DNA of 7,230 nt, taken from positions 1 through 7,230 of the forward strand of contig JABDIP010000135.1 in NCBI GenBank assembly GCA_013003675.1, written 5' to 3'. The notes under the pieces were generated by a model, which did not search any database, was not told the origin of the DNA, and saw only the letters and a program-made list of their open reading frames with translations. Shown here piece after piece: positions 6,344 through 7,230 of this stretch. The DNA comes from Inquilinus sp. GTDB taxonomy: Bacteria > Pseudomonadota > Alphaproteobacteria > DSM-16000 > Inquilinaceae. Position numbers and translations under genes: made by a program. Position 1 is the first letter of the stretch. Every line of letters starts with the position of its first letter.

Positions 6344-7230
6344 TCAAGCGCGCTGACCACGCTGCCTCGATTTCGCGCCGGCCGGCCGGCGCAATGGCTG
6401 GGCATCGCCCTTGAGCACAGCGATCTCCCGCCGCAGCTCGGCGATCGTCTGCTCGGCCTCTTCGGTCTCTTCGCCCTCCGGCGTCTCGGCCCGCTTGCTG
6501 AGCGCTTCCACGGTCACCGCCGCGCCCAGCCCGCCGGCCAGCGAGAACATCAGGCCGAGCATGGCGATCAGCGACCGATTGGGCCTGATCGGCTCCTCCG
6601 GTACCAACGGCGGATCGATCATCGAGAAATGCTCGGCGTGACCCGCCTCCAGGTTGAGGCGCACACGGGCATCGCTCCGGGTATCGCTGATTTCACGATA
6701 CCGCCGGGTGGCGGCTTCGTACTCGCGGGTCAAGGCCAGATAGTCGCGCTCGACGCTCGGCCCCTCGATGATGCGCCGCTCGTAATCGGCCAATCGGGCC
6801 ACCAGATGCTCGCGATACTCGTCGAGGCTGGACAGCTCGCCGTCGACGGCGGCGAGCCGCGCGCGCAGGGTGACATAGGCCGGATTGTCCGCGTCCAGGC
6901 CCAAGCCCACTCCGCCAAGACCCGATTCCGTCTCGGCCGAGGCCGCCGCCGCTTCCAGCGCGGCGATCTCGCGGCGCAGGCGGACCACGTCGGGATGCAC
7001 CGCGGTATAGCGCGCCGACATCGCGATGAACTCCGACCGCTTCGACCGCAACAGGGCGACCGGGTCGAGCACCGTTTCGCCCGACGAGGAGACCATGGGC
7101 CGCCACGGCGTGACCTGGGCCAGATCGCCCTCCAGGATATGCCGGCGCTCTTCCAGCGCCCGGATCTGGCTGTCGATATTGACCAGGTGACGCTCCGTAT
7201 TGTCGAGCAGGCGCAGGTTCATGTCGGCCA
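6344..7230 (-). CDS. Wzz/GumC-type polysaccharide chain-length determinant, C-terminal part
   Basis: The frame is open through the right edge, so the start and the first transmembrane helix are outside the window; about 294 codons are visible. Positions below count from the Met at 7222, which is internal. The protein belongs to the polysaccharide co-polymerase family, which sits in the inner membrane, projects a coiled-coil domain into the periplasm and sets polymer length with Wzy. Visible: long coiled-coil stretches (about 5-35, 60-100, 115-185); the family pattern YTAVHPDVVRLRREIAALE at 72-90; the GNVR-like segment ERDYLALTREYEAATRRY at 158-175; the proline motif DPPLVPEEPIRPNR at 203-216; and the second transmembrane helix at about 217-240. 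After it comes a cytosolic tail with an acidic run (249-257), a short coiled coil and a basic end. No tyrosine-kinase domain is fused, unlike some long relatives. The gene probably heads or sits early in the operon. Confidence 0.9.
   Translation of the reverse strand, partial: ADMNLRLLDNTERHLVNIDSQIRALEERRHILEGDLAQVTPWRPMVSSSGETVLDPVALLRSKRSEFIAMSARYTAVHPDVVRLRREIAALEAAAASAETESGLGGVGLGLDADNPAYVTLRARLAAVDGELSSLDEYREHLVARLADYERRIIEGPSVERDYLALTREYEAATRRYREISDTRSDARVRLNLEAGHAEHFSMIDPPLVPEEPIRPNRSLIAMLGLMFSLAGGLGAAVTVEALSKRAETPEGEETEEAEQTIAELRREIAVLKGDAQPLRRPAGAKSRQRGQRA

Noticed and set aside
6276..6347. Longer capK-like start overlapping the Wzz stop
   Set aside because: The first codon is TTG with no better ribosome site, whereas the ATG at 6275 has GGAGG at ideal spacing.

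Overview
The window is a GC-rich stretch (a sample of the capK-like gene is about 63% G+C) that looks like part of an exopolysaccharide or capsule biosynthesis locus from a Gram-negative bacterium. The periplasm-type Wzz/GumC chain-length protein, the Sec signal peptide on a secreted glycosidase and the codon choice fit a high-GC proteobacterium, perhaps an alphaproteobacterium. The genus cannot be fixed from this sequence.

All five convincing genes lie on the minus strand and are transcribed from right to left. In order they are: the C-terminal part of a Wzz/GumC polysaccharide co-polymerase (7230 to 6344, cut by the window edge); a PaaK/CapK-type adenylate-forming enzyme (6275 to 4845); an exported clan GH-A glycosidase resembling alpha-L-arabinofuranosidases (4845 to 2944), whose start shares one base with the capK stop; a divergent serine hydroxymethyltransferase-fold PLP enzyme (2795 to 1539); and a sugar-transfer-associated ATP-grasp ligase (1501 to 179). 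The gaps are 68 nt, an overlap of 1 nt, 148 nt and 37 nt. This is consistent with one operon, or with two coupled blocks separated by the structured 148-nt leader in front of the SHMT-like gene.

Taken together, the set reads as assembly plus decoration of a secreted glycan. Wzz sets polymer length, the glycosidase trims or releases polymer in the periplasm, and CapK, SHMT-like and ATP-grasp together could make an unusual amino acid or acid and attach it to a sugar. That last role is inference, but it is the most interesting reading of the window. The SHMT-like enzyme keeps its PLP machinery but has lost the folate-site signature, so it is unlikely to be a housekeeping glyA.

The left edge (1-178) is clearly different. 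The first 120 bases are about 37% G+C, carry no minus-strand gene, and may hold the last 27 codons of a plus-strand gene converging on the operon. The middle of the ATP-grasp gene is also lower in G+C (about 50% over 961-1200), which hints at a separate origin. No tRNA, rRNA, CRISPR, insertion sequence or clear Rho-independent terminator was seen.
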